Part shown: piece after piece, positions 52,047-63,529 of the stretch | Position numbering within the stretch: position 1 is the first letter of the stretch | Layout: each line of letters starts with the position of its first letter | Origin: Rhodosporidiobolus odoratus | Taxonomy: Eukaryota; Basidiomycota; Microbotryomycetes; Sporidiobolales; Sporidiobolaceae | Reading direction: 5' to 3' | DNA: 64,000 nucleotides | NCBI GenBank assembly: GCA_034387635.1 | Contig: JAOANU010000007.1 | Span: forward strand, 1,116,001 to 1,180,000 | Translations under genes and position numbers: made by a program | Notes under the pieces: model-generated | The model's input: only the letters and a program-made list of their open reading frames with translations | Databases searched by the model: none | Told to the model about the DNA's origin: nothing

Positions 52047-54571
52047 ATGGCACCGACTGATAAGAGGAACAAGGGAAAGGGTAAAGCACTCAATCAAGAT
52101 CAGCATGCTCAACCTTCTCTCCTCTCAAACGCTGGTCAACTTCCTCCTCAAAATCAAGATGCCTCGTACATTCCTCCCGCCCAAGTCCTCAAGAAATACC
52201 TATTCGCTCAACCCCACATGCTACACCGTCACTCGTCGACCAAGAAGTCAAACAAGCACCTCGAGGGATCCGACAAGCGACTCGCTCATCACCTCTCGCA
52301 CCTCTCGTCTTCTGCCGTCGCTCAGGCTTCCCAAGCCGCCGAGCACGATGACCTCCTCTTGCCCCGCGACAACGCCGGCATGATGGAGACGGAAGGGGAC
52401 CTCGAACGAACCTGGAGGGTCACCCAGGACGACATCAAGCAGGCGAGCGCCGTCGGGGCTAGCGAGCAGGGGTTTAGCTTGACCCTGGACGAGTTTGGGC
52501 CGTACGCGGTCGACTATACGAGAAATGGCAGGTGCGTTGCTCCTTCTTGTCCCACATATCCCGAAGAAGCGCTGACGAAATCGACCTCTTTCATCCTTCT
52601 CGCTCGACTTCCCTGTCTTTCATGCCCACCCGCTCTTAACCTTTCGCCCCCGCCTTCCCCATCCACATGAACTCCCCTACACAATGTTACACCCGCTCCG
52701 TCTTGTACACCGAATGTTCCTATTTCGCCTGTTCCCGCCACTCTCGTCGTCGGATCCTACGCCTCGTCCCCCGTCAACCTCCCGGCCCTCCTTGTCCGTC
52801 TGCCTTCCTACCTCTGTCTTCTTCTAGGCACCTCGCCCTTGCCGGTCGCAAAGGCCACCTCGCCGTCTTTGACACGCACACCTCGTCCCTCCACACCGAG
52901 TTGCATCTGAACGAAACCATCCGCGACGTGTCCTTCCTGCACGACGAGTCCTTCACCGCCGTCGCTCAGAAGCGGTTCGTCTACATCTACGACAAGTCGG
53001 GTTTGGAGGTTCATCAGTTGAGGCAGCATATCGAGGTTGAGAAGATGAGGTTTTTGAGGTGGCATTGGTTGTTGGCTACGGTCGTGAGTTGCTTGCCCTC
53101 TTCCTCTCTTGTCTGTGCGCGCAGCGAGTGGTTGACGCGGAACTTCTATGAGCAGGGTAACCCCGGCTACTTGAAATACCACGATACCTCGACAGGTGTG
53201 ATGGTGGCCGAACATCGGACAAAGCTCGGAGCGTGTAGGGTGATGGGTTTGGACGAACACCGAGCAGTCGTCGGCTTGGGTCATCAGAATGGTGCGCCTT
53301 GCTCAACTCGACCGTCCAACCCTCGCGTACTGATCGCCTCCCGCGTCCGCCCGCAGGTACCGCTACCCTCTGGACTCCGTCCATGTCTCAGCCCGCGGTT
53401 AAACTCCTCGCCCACACCACCCCCCTCACCTCGCTCGCGTTTGACCCGTCCACGATGGGTCACCGAATGGCCACCTCGTCGATCGATGGGACGGTCAAGA
53501 TTTGGGAGACGAGGATGTGGAAGCCGATCAGTGAGTTTGGGTTCAAGAAGGGGGTTAAGGAGGTTGAGTGGAGTCAGAAAGGGATGCTGGGAGTCGGGTG
53601 GGGGAATCATGTTTCCGTGCGTGTTTTCTCTATTTTTCTCCTTGCGGGTTGAACCCGCAAAGCTGACAAAGGCGAGGTCTGTCCTCTTCAGGTCTTCAAT
53701 TCTCTCACTTCTCCTTCGTCTCGAGCCTCGCCCTCTCCATACCTCACCCACTCGTTCCCCTCGACCCCCGTCAACTCGCTCCGCTTCACCCCCTTCGCCG
53801 ACACCCTCACCCTCGGTCACTCTCGCGGTCTCACCTCGCTCCTCGTCCCCGGAGCCGGAGAACCCAACTTTGACTCTCTCGAATCGGATCCGTTCGAATC
53901 CAAACGCCGACGACGCGAACGAGAGGTCAACAACCTGTTGGACAAGATTCCCATGGATTTGATCACGTTGGATCAGGATGTGGTTGGTAAGTTGGACACT
54001 GGAGTTTTGAGAGCAGCCGACGACGAGAACCCTTACAAACCTGGGTTCCGAGAAACTCCGTTTGCGAAGAAATCGAGGGTGGATAGGTTGAAGGTTCAGG
54101 GCAAGGCCGTGGTGGAGGAGGATGAGGAGAGTGCGAGTGAGGATGATGATGAGGAGGTCGAGGGGGAGAAGAGGAAGGAGAGGGCGATGGAACGGGCGAG
54201 GAAGAGTGACGAGAAGAAGAGGATGAGGGGGAAGACGAGTGGATTGAAGAAGGCGTTGAGGAGGAGACGGAGGGAGGTGGTTGATCATCAGACGGTAAGT
54301 TGTCTCACCTTCACTACTTCTTTCGGCTGGCGTTCCTCGTTCCTCGATGCTGTTCGGGCTGACCTTGTCTTTCACCGTACTCTTCCTTGCTTTTCGCTCT
54401 CGTGGACATCACTGTCGTACATCTCCGCAGATCGCCATCAAAGCTCGCCTGGACCGCCAACGTGCCGCAGCTCAACAAGCAAAGGCGAACAAGATGGCTC
54501 TGGCGGCGTCTGGAGGGGGAGCAGGCGGTACAGCAGGAGGAGGTGGGGCCTTGGAAAGGTTCAAGTTTTAG
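52047..54571 (+). CDS. UTP7: Utp7/WDR46 small-subunit processome protein
   Basis: Predicted 626-aa nucleolar WD-repeat protein of the U3 snoRNP/SSU processome needed for 18S rRNA maturation. Recognised by the BING4/WDR46 layout: a basic N-terminus, FSLTLDEFGPYAVDYTRNGR, HLALAGRKGHLAVFD, NETIRDVSFLHDESFTAVAQ, KRFVYIYDKSGLEVHQLRQH, WLLATVGNPGYLKYHDTSTG, GHQNGTATLWTPSMSQPAVK, SSIDGTVKIWETRMWKPI, WGNHVSVFNSL, SLRFTPFADTLTLGHSRGL, DPFESKRRRREREVNNLLDK, KPGFRETPFAKKSRVDRLK, then an acidic and basic C-terminus. Six exons: 52047-52531, 52828-53083, 53156-53291, 53357-53616, 53692-54294, 54431-54571. The first intron (296 nt) is unusually long, and intron 4 carries a perfect 9-bp hairpin. Confidence 0.93.
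53641..53659. repeat. Perfect 9-bp inverted repeat in a UTP7 intron
   Basis: TTGCGGGTTGAACCCGCAA: 9-bp arms with a single-base centre inside the 75-nt intron 53617-53691. Confidence 0.85.
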
Positions 54572-54871
54572 TTTCGCTCGCCGAGGAACATGTGGAACGC
54601 GCAGCGAACAGCCGCCCACTTTTTGGCACGTTGAACGGCCGTCTTCTCGTTGTCTGTCTGCTTTCCTTATGCTCCCAAGAGCCTGAGCCTGCGGCGGGAA
54701 CAGTCTGTGGGCACACTGTCTAGATGCAAATACTCTGGGGTGCAATCAAAGTGCGGCGATGATACTGCTCGTAAAGGTTGCTCAGCAAGGGCCCCAAAGG
54801 GATCGAATGAAGAAAGCTGGAGACAACCCTCAACGCACCTCTAGTTCCTCTTCGACGCGTTCGCTCAGCTC
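54572..54871. other. Convergent 3' intergenic spacer
   Basis: 300 bp between the UTP7 stop (+) and the phosphotransferase stop (-). No gene is seen. Confidence 0.5.
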
Positions 54872-57711
54872 CTACGGCCCAACTTTAGCTACCCTCCTCG
54901 CCCCCTCTTCCAGACCTGCCTCGCCCGCCGTTGTTGTAGGCCCTCTCGAAGGCCCCACGCCGCCGACATGCACATCCATCCCAACCCCTCTCTCCCTCTC
55001 ACTCGTATTGCTCCTCTTCCGTCCGCCCTCGCCACCCAACAACCCAGACCCGGGACCTTCCAGCTGAATCCACTCCTTCACCCTAAGGAGACTGGATCGA
55101 GGTTTACGCGGACTCGAAGACGCGAGCAAAGGCCTCTCGAGTTCGTATTCCTCCTCTGTAGCTGTCCCTACTGCGGGACTCTGATGCGCTCTCGAATTCG
55201 GAGGTGGGGGGACGTAACCCTCGCACGCCGCATTCGGGAAGGGGATCCTCAGTGCTCTTATCCCGAGGTGCGCGCAGAACGCGCGAAGGACGGCGCGAGT
55301 CGAGAAGGCGTAAGAGGCGAACGAGACAAGGACGGAGAGGTGCAGGTAGAGGAGTTCTAGGTGGGGTGGGAGGACGACGGGGATGAAGGGGAGGTATGGG
55401 AGGTTTATCAGGATTGCGGAGATGACGAGGGGGAGGAGGAGCACGGGCGAGCAGGGGAAGACGCCTCGGGTGAGTTGGGCGATAATGATCTTGGAAGAGA
55501 GTTGACCGTAGAGAAAGCCTGCCGGGGGGAGAAATCGTCAGCTCGCGAGCGGAAGGAGCGAAACGGGTATTGAAAGATGAAACCAAGGGAGGCGGAAACC
55601 GTACAGACGAGAACCGCAAACTCGATCAACCTCCCTTCCCTGAGCATAATACTCTTGGGACTCAGGACCCACGCTGCGCTGAGAAGACTGAAGCCCAGGA
55701 TAGGAAGGAGTTGCTGAAAAGCATCGAGCGGTTGGGCGGTGTTGACACGGGTGGAGGCGGTACGGGAGGTGAGAGGGCGGCGGCGTGGAGTTGCGAGGTG
55801 CTTGTATACGTTGTAGAGACTGAGGTCGAGGTGAGTGGCAAGTCAGCGCCTTGCCATTCAGGTCTTGCACAGGGTCACGAGGGGATGAAATTGTAAGAGC
55901 GAGCCACGCACCATAGAGGCAAATGCAGGAGAAGGAACGCAGCGACGAGCATGAACATGACCGTGTCCAGCACTTGCCACTTGCCGGGAAAGAGAGCAAA
56001 GGGCGGAACGGAGGCGAGACCGGTCGAGGAGACGGGGTTCGCCCACCAACCAGGTCCTGCCGGAGAAGAAGGCGAAGTCAGCGAGGGCAAGTACGCAGCA
56101 CAAACGAGCAGAATCGACGGTTTGCGAGAGGGAGAACCGAATGATGGGGAATGACGCTGAAGCGCATGAAGGTGTCACGCGAGCGAGACTCACCCTTGAC
56201 AGCGCTGACGACCAGTATTGCAACGCCGAGGAGAATGCCTTCGACCGGACTGCGAAACGAGGCAAAATAACGTCAGCTCGGATCTCGACAAGCGTAGCTT
56301 GGGCTGTCTCGATTCTGCGAGCGACGGCTGGAGTGGTCGAAGGAAGCGAGGCGACGAACCCGTTGATGTAGCCTAGGTACAATGTGCCAGTGTGATACTC
56401 TTCCCAAGTGCTCTACAACCGAAGAAACGTTAGGAACGCTCAACGTGGTCGAGATCGAGAGGGGCGGGGGGAGGCAACGGTATCGAAGTGCCAGTGCCGA
56501 CAAAGAACGTACCACATACATACTCCAGCACGGGATGAGCACGCAGAGCAATGCGTACGGCGAGTGACCAAGCCCGAACGCCGCTGCCTGGATGATCCCG
56601 GAAAGAGGGCAGTTGAGGGTATCGCAGCCGTGATCCTACGAGGTCAAAACGGCGAAGTGCGCTTCAGCATACGCTCCTCGAGATTTGCTCGTGCGAGCGA
56701 TCATACAGGGAAGAAAACGCACGAACATCTCGCCCATGGGGCTTCCCGTTCCTGTTCTTCGAGCCTGCTTGCCATCGATGTCTGGGGAAGGAGCAGCAGA
56801 AGAAACCCGGATCATAGCGTCAGCGGCTTGACCGCAGCATGCCAGAGTGGGCGAGCAGCGGGAGTGTGGACCCTGGGGGAGGAAAGCGCACTGTCCATAG
56901 TCTGCAATTCGCGATGCAGAAAGCGGTACGTGAGTTGCCGGTCTCTTCCCGCACGGAACCCAGAGGGGAAGCAGGGAAGCCAGAATAGGCAAAGACTGGA
57001 GACTCTCACGCACTTGATAGAAGAACAAGCCTGCCGCCGCCAGCGCGTAAACCCATCTCGGCCCGTCTACCAGTCCGGGCGCCCATATCCACACGCTCAG
57101 AAAGTTGAGCACTACGACCCCGAAGCCGATCAGAGTGATGCAGTTTGGGGCGAGCCAGGGCGGCATAAGCGAGGCGGACCAGGTCCACCCTGTTGGGGCA
57201 AAGAGAGAGAAGTTAGTCAAGGGAAGAAAGGAAGAAGCAGAAGGGGCAAAAAACGCACAATGTCGCATGACATAGTTGCTCAGCGGGCTCTTGTCGACGG
57301 CTGAGTAGGAGTACTGACTACCGATTGGTCAAGCGGAGAAGAGGCGGCGGAAGGAATTGCGAAGGAGCGAAAGAAGGGGGAATTGGCGGAAACAGGGCGG
57401 AGGGAACAGTACAAAAGGTCAGCTTGAGACCCTCGCAGGCAGGAGATTACACTATAGCATCGCACTACAGTGCAAAGGGTTGCGGTTGTCCAGTGTGGGT
57501 AAGACGCATATCCTGTTCGTGCGGTCTGACGGCTTCGACAGCTGGGTCGGAGGTTCAGCGAGCTGGCGACTAGGCGGCAGGTATATTCGTGCCGCTGTTC
57601 ATGAGGCATAGTACGCACGGGGTCCCTTCCCTGGCGAGACGAGGGCCCATTCGCCGCGGCGTCTGTCCCTGTCCCCCTTCCTTCCTCTGCTGTCTTCGCT
57701 CGCCCGGCCAT
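54872..57711 (-). CDS. Choline/ethanolamine phosphotransferase (CDP-alcohol)
   Basis: Predicted multispan ER enzyme making phosphatidylcholine/phosphatidylethanolamine from CDP-alcohol and diacylglycerol. The catalytic motif DG-x2-AR-x8-G-x3-D-x3-D is exact (DGKQARRTGTGSPMGEMFDH, then GCD). Other marks: QYSYSAVDKSPLSNYVMRHW, PPWLAPNCITLIGFGVVVLN, STWEEYHTGTLYLGYINGPV, SLYNVYKHL, SLGFLYGQLSSKIIIAQLTR. Exons (3' to 5'): 54872-55518, 55584-55819, 55912-56056, 56194-56249, 56360-56412, 56513-56635, 56723-56781, 56892-56901, 57014-57189, 57259-57317, and a first exon ending at 57431. The exon at 56892-56901 is only 10 nt (ACTATGGACA) yet is required for TMDNIDGK. The first exon is open from ATG 57711 and gives about 93 unfamiliar residues; a GTGCGT donor near 57620 hints at a further intron, so the N-terminus is uncertain. 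CPT1 versus EPT1 cannot be decided. The C-terminal tail is about 120 residues longer than usual. Confidence 0.9.
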
Positions 57712-58338
57712 GATCTCGCACGGTCGCGTAGCGCCCAGGCCACATACAGCCACAATCCATCTCGTTAGCCAAACCTCGCTGTCCGTTGCGGTTGCATTGT
57801 CGGACTTGGAGAATGCCGAAGGTGAAAGCGAGAGAAGCTGTACAAGGAAGTTGGACTTGCTCTAACCGTCGTAGGTGAGTCTGATCGAGGTAATGTTGTA
57901 CCCCTGGCATGCCTTCGAAGCACTGGCAGTCGATCGAGGTGAGGAGAACGAAGAAACAAATTCAACGGGCAAAGTGACCGCGTCGGGGAACATACTAGGA
58001 CAGCCTGACGCATTGACAAGGAGCTCCCCACCGGCTCAGAGTACCTCGGGCTCTGGAGATCTGGGCAGCGGAACTTCGACCGCGACGTCGGACGGGTGCG
58101 AAAGCCTTTTTCTTCATTTCCTCGTCGACACTGCCCATTCCTGTGGCGTACCGAGTCTTGGCCGGGCTACAAAGACCTCATAAGCCGCATGGATGTTGGC
58201 TCGAGAGGAAAGCTGGGTGGGCTCGCCGGATGCCCGCGTACTCCAGCCGTCCTTCGATTTTCTTTTTCTTCCTTCCGCTCGAAGCCCCTTCTCCGGCTTG
58301 GCGTCCAGACGAAACAGATACAGAGACCTCTAGAAGAG
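57712..58338. other. Intergenic; phosphotransferase promoter and 3' end of the next gene
   Basis: 627 bp between two genes on the minus strand. Open frames here are antisense or shadow frames without motifs. Confidence 0.45.
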
Positions 58339-60917
58339 CTACAAAGCCCTTCTGCGCCGCAGCGTTCCAGCTCCCAGTCCAGTCGGCAAGGACTGCACGA
58401 CGGCGTCTCCCTGTCCGGCAGCGACGTCCCCGCTCACACTCCCCGCTACGTTCCCAGTCCCAACGCCGGCTCCACTTGCGACGATACTCGAACCTCCGCC
58501 TCTGCTCGCACTCCCGCCACTCGTCCCCTGCTTTTCCTGCTCCCAACTTCCAAATCCAAGACCCAACTCCGACTGCAAATCCTTGTCGTCGAGCCACCAC
58601 TGGATCGAGAGGACTCCGCTGTCGAGTTTTGCAGCGTCTTCGTCGTTCTTGAATTGCTTGAGCGATTTCGACGAAGGTGAGGGGGCGAGGAGGAGAAAGG
58701 CGGATTGGGAGAGGTCGAGGGACAGGGAGGTGCAGCTGCATTCATCCATTTCTGTCAGCTCCCTGATCTCGCGCGGAGGAAAGAAAGAGAGAGAGAGTAT
58801 GCGCACAGGGTGCAGATATCTCCGACCGTGACCGTGATGGTTTGATCGCTGTCAGGCTGCCAAACATGCAACTTGGCGCCACAGAAAACGGACACGTCGC
58901 TTCCGTCCGAGCCGTACTGCGTAGGTTCACAGGTGGCGAACAGACAGCATTAAGACCTCGAGTACGTGAAGCGCGAGGGTAGACGTACGATTCCGGGCGG
59001 GATGGCTGCAACTCGGTCGTCGTCTGAGAAGGTCGTTTGGCAGGCGGAAGAGTGTCGATCTGCAGCAGCGTTCAGGCGGTCAGGCCGGATTGACAGTAAG
59101 AAGGACAAAAGTAGGAGAATGTACCCGCAGTAAACCAGGTAGCTGTAAAGGCGAGACAAATCGACGAAGGAAGGCCGGAAACCGTGTTAGCTTTTCTTCG
59201 CTTGGTGGGGAGGGAAGACGCACCCGTGGTCGTAAACTTGGTCACACTATCCTCGGTGGCTACACTCTCATCCGTCCCGACCTGATCATCGGAAGAAGTC
59301 GTAATTGTGCTCCCCAATCCGCCGGTGTTGCTGTTGCTGCTACTCGGGCTGCTGATCGAGCCGAGGCCGGTGGCTGGACCTTGTACGGCAGTCGAGACGG
59401 GACTTGCGGCAGCGGCGCCCTGTAAGCCACGAGCGAGGACTAATCAGCTTCGACCGAGACAAGCCCGAAGGAAGAACGGAACGCACTTGACCGAGACCAG
59501 CAGCTCCGCCGTTCACCACACCGGTAGGTGAACCACCAAGCGCCGTGTCCTGTAGCGTGATGCAAAGGCATTGAGTACGGCAACTCGAGGGAGAATATGA
59601 AAGGGAGGAAACACACCGCCGCTGAAGCTCCCATCATTCCCGCCAAACCGCTCGGCTCGCTCACACCGCCCACGCCGCTCATACCGCCCATCCCGCCAGC
59701 CATCGACTGTGCGGACGATGCCTCGTCAGCTTGTCCTGTTGTTGCAAGAACAGAAGGGAAGGAACGTACGGCTCCGCCCAGTCCTCCTGCGCTCATTCCC
59801 ATGGCTCCACTCATCCCTCCTGCGCTAGCAGCGCCCGTCGTGGACGCGCTGTCGGTCGAGCTATTGCTAGAGTCGGCGTTGTCCTCGGAGGAGGAAGAGG
59901 ACGACGAGTCGGAAGAGGAGCTGTTCCTGCTCATCTGTGGACGGAAAAGTAAATGGTGAGCCAGAGGGATCATGAAGGGGCGAGGGAAACAGACGGACCA
60001 TGAAGATCACGATAATGATGATGAGCTATACAGCGCACAGGCATCAGTACATGGAGAAACGGAACGAGCTAGAGGTCGAAATACGTACCAAGAGAACCAC
60101 AGCACCAACCCCCAATCCCATGATAAGCTTCTTCTTCTTCGACCACCCCGCAAACATCCCCTGTCCCGCACCGTCGTCGTCATCACCTCCACCTCCTCCG
60201 CCTGCAGCTCCTCCTTTCCTCTTCTTCTTGTGCGATTTCTTCCTTCCACCTCCACGACCTGAAGAGCTCTTTGACCCCGATCCAGAAGGATCCTTGTCCC
60301 GGTACTGGTCGTCTCCCGAGCTGTTTTGACCGTCGTCCGAGTACTGGTCTTGACCTTGACCCCCACCGTCCTTGTCGTGGTAATCATCCGAACCATAGTC
60401 GTCGCCTCCGTAGCCTCGGCCTTGATCATCGCCCTGCTGCGAGACAGGGGCATAGTCGCCTTGACTCTACATACACGAGTAACAATTCAGCACCGCAAAG
60501 CGGAGGAAAGGAAGAAAAAAGAAAGCGCACCCGATTTCCGCTCTTTCTCTCACTGGCTCTCACGTACGGATCGACCGACCCCCCACTCGATCCAGGAGCA
60601 GCGTAGTCCTGAGCCGCAGAGCCCATGTCGCTGTTGTCGTAACCCCCGCCTTGGCCATAGTCTCCTCCGCCCCCTCCTCCGCGAGAACCAGAACGAGAAA
60701 GGCTCTTCATGTCCCAGACTCTCCGCTTTCCGTCTCCACTGCCTCTGCCGGCTTCAAGGTCCACGTCGACGCCCCTGCTGCTCTTGTGACTGCTGGCTGA
60801 GCCGGGACGAGGAGAGTCGGCGTCTAGGTAATCCACTTCGTCCTCCTCGGAGGCTAAGTTTAAGGGCGGTACAGTCGAGGAGCGGCGAGAGCGACGGCTA
60901 CCGCGACTGGAGGGCAT
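58339..60917 (-). CDS. Membrane-anchored double-psi beta-barrel (RlpA/expansin-like) protein
   Basis: Predicted 633-aa type II membrane protein. A Ser/Gly/Asp-rich cytoplasmic N-terminus (MPSSRGSRRSRRSS ... DYHDKDGGGQ) ends in KKSHKKKRKGG, then a single span (KKKKLIMGLGVGAVVLLLII and IIVIFM). Next is a long Ser/Gly/Met-rich low-complexity stalk, then a C-terminal DPBB domain: ATWFTADRHSSACQTTFSDD, VAAIPPGI, CGAKLHVWQPDSDQTITVTV, DICTLCTSLSLDLSQSAFLL, GVLSIQWWL. The Cys pairs match secreted fungal RlpA-like/barwin proteins acting at the cell wall (role inferred). Eleven exons (3' to 5'): 58339-58735, 58807-58916, 58989-59059, 59125-59142, 59224-59419, 59487-59549, 59617-59706, 59770-59934, 59999-60025, 60089-60466, 60531-60917. 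Exons of 18 and 27 nt occur; the 27-nt exon encodes part of the membrane span. Confidence 0.82.
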
Positions 60918-61748
60918 GTCCGTGTGGTGTTATGTCTGCGATGGGCCGGGTAAGGGCGGAAAAGGGAGAGGGGAAGGAGCTGGAAAGTGCGAGGAGGGAA
61001 AAAAGGGGAGAAGGCGCGGCAGGTCCGCGGACGACTTTGAAGCGGCTGCTGTCGATGGGGTTGTTGAAGTCCGAAAGTTGACCTTCAGCTTCCGCTGCTC
61101 GAGTGTCACTTGCGCAGAAGGAGGAAGAGGCTGGCTCAGACCGCGTCAGCCCCGACACTGACCCTCTATGCCACGCACCACGACCACCTCGCAAGACTCA
61201 GCGAAGCAGCTGAAGCAGACTGCAGCAAGCCGGAGCGACTAGATAGAGGAAGAGCTAAGGAGAGAGAGAGGGGATATACTCAGCAGAACCTGCATTGCTC
61301 AATATGTAGAAAAGAAGGAAAACGAGCTAAGAGCAGTGAGGGTCGTGACGAGAAGAGTGAGAGGCGAAGCGAGTGTCGCGAGGCGATGGCGATGTCGAAG
61401 AGAAGAGGGGAGGGGGTGGGCGCCGCGCACTGCGCTGGCTGCCTCAGAAAGGTAAACAATGAAAGAAAGCGGTAGGAAAAAAATGAAAATCTCGAAGGGG
61501 TGAGAGGGGGACGAGAAGGGGAAGGGATGGGGGGACGAGAGGGGGGTCAAGCAGAGCAGAGAAAGAAGAACAGAGAGAGTGAGAGAGAAAGGAAAGATCC
61601 AGTGGAGAGAGAGGAACAGAAAAACTACGAGACGGAGAGGGGTATCTTGCGAACGGTGAGGTGGGAGAAGCTAGTGTCCGTGATGCGTTTAACTCGAGGT
61701 GAGGCGAAAGGAGGATAGGGAAGACTCGGCGCGAGGGGGGCGAGTCGA
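60918..61748 (-). promoter_or_regulatory. Promoter region with long CT-rich tract
   Basis: 830 bp between two minus-strand genes. On the coding strand, 61440-61640 is almost entirely pyrimidine (CTCTCTCTCACTCTCTC-like), typical of strong fungal promoters/5' UTRs. It also must hold the 3' UTR of the upstream gene. No ORF with a motif is seen. Confidence 0.5.
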
Positions 61749-63529
61749 TTAGTACCACCTACGAGTCAATTACGTTAGTAAGCAGCAGGAGTTCGGAGGA
61801 AGAAGTCGGAGACGCACCATTGGATGTCGAAGACACCCATGCTTTCGGTACCGCCAAGGGCAGAGAAGGCACCCCACGAGAGGTCGAGGCAGTTGTCGTT
61901 GTTGCCTGAATACGGGAGAGACAGTCAGTAACGGCGAGACAGAGCGCTCGGCGAAAACTTGTCAACGTACAAGTAGGGCACGAGTCGGCGACGAGAGCCT
62001 TGATCGTGTCACCGGTGTCGACACGCTGCAGGCGATTCAAGTCAGTACAAGCGGATTTGGATGTGCAAGGAACGGCCAGGTCAGAAACGCACCTTGATGG
62101 TCACGTATTGACCGCAGTACTTGCCACCAGCATAGGTGTTGGTAGGAAGGGCAACGAGGGGAGTCGAGTCCGAGTTGACTTTGCCGCACTGTACAGTGTC
62201 GAGTCGGAGAGTCAGCCAAGAGGATCAATAGGAGGAAGAGAAGTAGACGCACGTTACCGGCGACACCGTTCTGGTAGACTGTGGGAGAGGCGAGAGGCGA
62301 AGACAGAGGGTGGGTCAGTAGGCGGGCAGCCACAGAGAGGCAGTGAAGAGCACGCACAATAAGTCGCGATGCCACCCGTGTAGACGTGTCCGGAAGCAGA
62401 CGACGAGCCAGATCCGGCAGACGCGGACGAGCCATCCGAGCCGGCGGAGGCAGACGCCTCAGCAGCGGCGGCAGCAGCAGACGAGGACGAAGCCCACGCC
62501 CTGTCAGCCGCGGCGGAAGAGGAGGAAGCCCAGGCTGCAGGGGACGGTCAGGATCGGTGCGTGCCAAAGTGAGAGAAAACAGGCAATCGTAACGTACAAG
62601 CGGCAGCCTTGGAGCTAGACGCGGCCCAAAGCTCGTAAGCCGCAGCCGAGCTAGATGAAGAGGCGGCGGCAAGGGCCTGCTGACTCTTCTCCCACGCCTT
62701 GGCGGCGTCGGCGCTGCTAGCACTCGAGACGGAAGCCTGCGAGGCGTAGTACGCGTCCGAGTCCCACGAGCTGGTCGTGGTGGTCTGGGCGGGCGTAGTG
62801 GTCGGGGCCTGGGTGGTGCTCGGGGCGGCGGAGGTGATGGACGCAGCGGCCTTGACAACCGCGGCAGGGGTCGAAGCAACCTTGGCCTCGTCCTTCGAGG
62901 ACGAGGAGTCGTCGGAGATGGTCGACGCGGCACCGCCAGCAGCCGGAGCCTTCTTCGACGAAGACGGGGCGGAGGAAGAGGATCCCTCGGCGGCAACACC
63001 GGCCAAAGTGGAGGTCGAGCCAGTCTCGATGGTCGAGGACGACTCGGGGACAGAGACAGACGAGTCGGCGAAGGAGAAGGTGATGGAGAGCTCGCCGGTC
63101 TCGAGGTCACCACCGAGAGCGGTGAAGGCGGTCGAGGAGAAGATGGTGTAGTCGTTGCGGTTCGAGGCGTCGATGACGGTTGCGGTGATGCTGTGGTGAT
63201 CGCGAATGGAAGCGGGAAAGGGGGAGACGGCGGACAGGGCAGAAGAGGGAAGAGAAGGAAAGTCCGTCAACACCCGATGACCGCCCCAAAAGGAGGGAAC
63301 ACGACGTACGACTCGCCCGAGGCCGGGTTGACCACCTTTACCTTCTCGCCACACAGGTCACTCTTGCTGTTGACATCCGGGTAGAGTGCCAGGGGAAGAC
63401 CGACAACGTAGTCGTCCTCGCTGAGAGTCTCCTGGCACGAGGTGATCCAGCCAGCCTCGGCGTACCAGATGGCGGTGGTCGAGTAGGAAGTCGACGCTTT
63501 TGAGGAGGAAGCGGCGAGGTGAGCGGCAC
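61749..63529 (-). CDS. Double-domain DPBB (RlpA/barwin-like) protein, 5' end unresolved
   Basis: A second DPBB-type gene in tandem. Exons found (3' to 5'): 61749-61758, 61818-61905, 61971-62025, 62093-62188, 62253-62278, 62358-62534, 62598-63190, 63310-63529; phases agree throughout. There are two DPBB-like domains. The N-terminal one reads TTAIWYAEAGWITSCQETLS, GLPLALYPDVNSKSDLCGEK, VKVVNPASGESITATVIDAS, TIFSSTAFTALGGDLETGEL. The C-terminal one reads GGIATYFYQNGVAGNCGKVN, TPLVALPTNTYAGGKYCGQY, VTIKRVDTGDTIKALVADSC, PTCNNDNCLDLSWGAFSALG and ends DIQWWY. A Ser/Ala/Thr-rich linker of about 180 residues joins them, likely O-glycosylated. The last exon is 10 nt and holds only the final two-and-a-third codons and the stop. 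The start codon was not identified: the first mapped exon begins in mid-codon, and the signal-peptide exon may lie at 63530-64000 or beyond the edge. Confidence 0.78.

Noticed and set aside
62037..63113. 358-codon Pro/Arg-rich minus-strand frame
   Set aside because: It overlaps the exons and introns of the double-DPBB gene in another frame; the DPBB motifs and phase-consistent splice sites fix the real frame.
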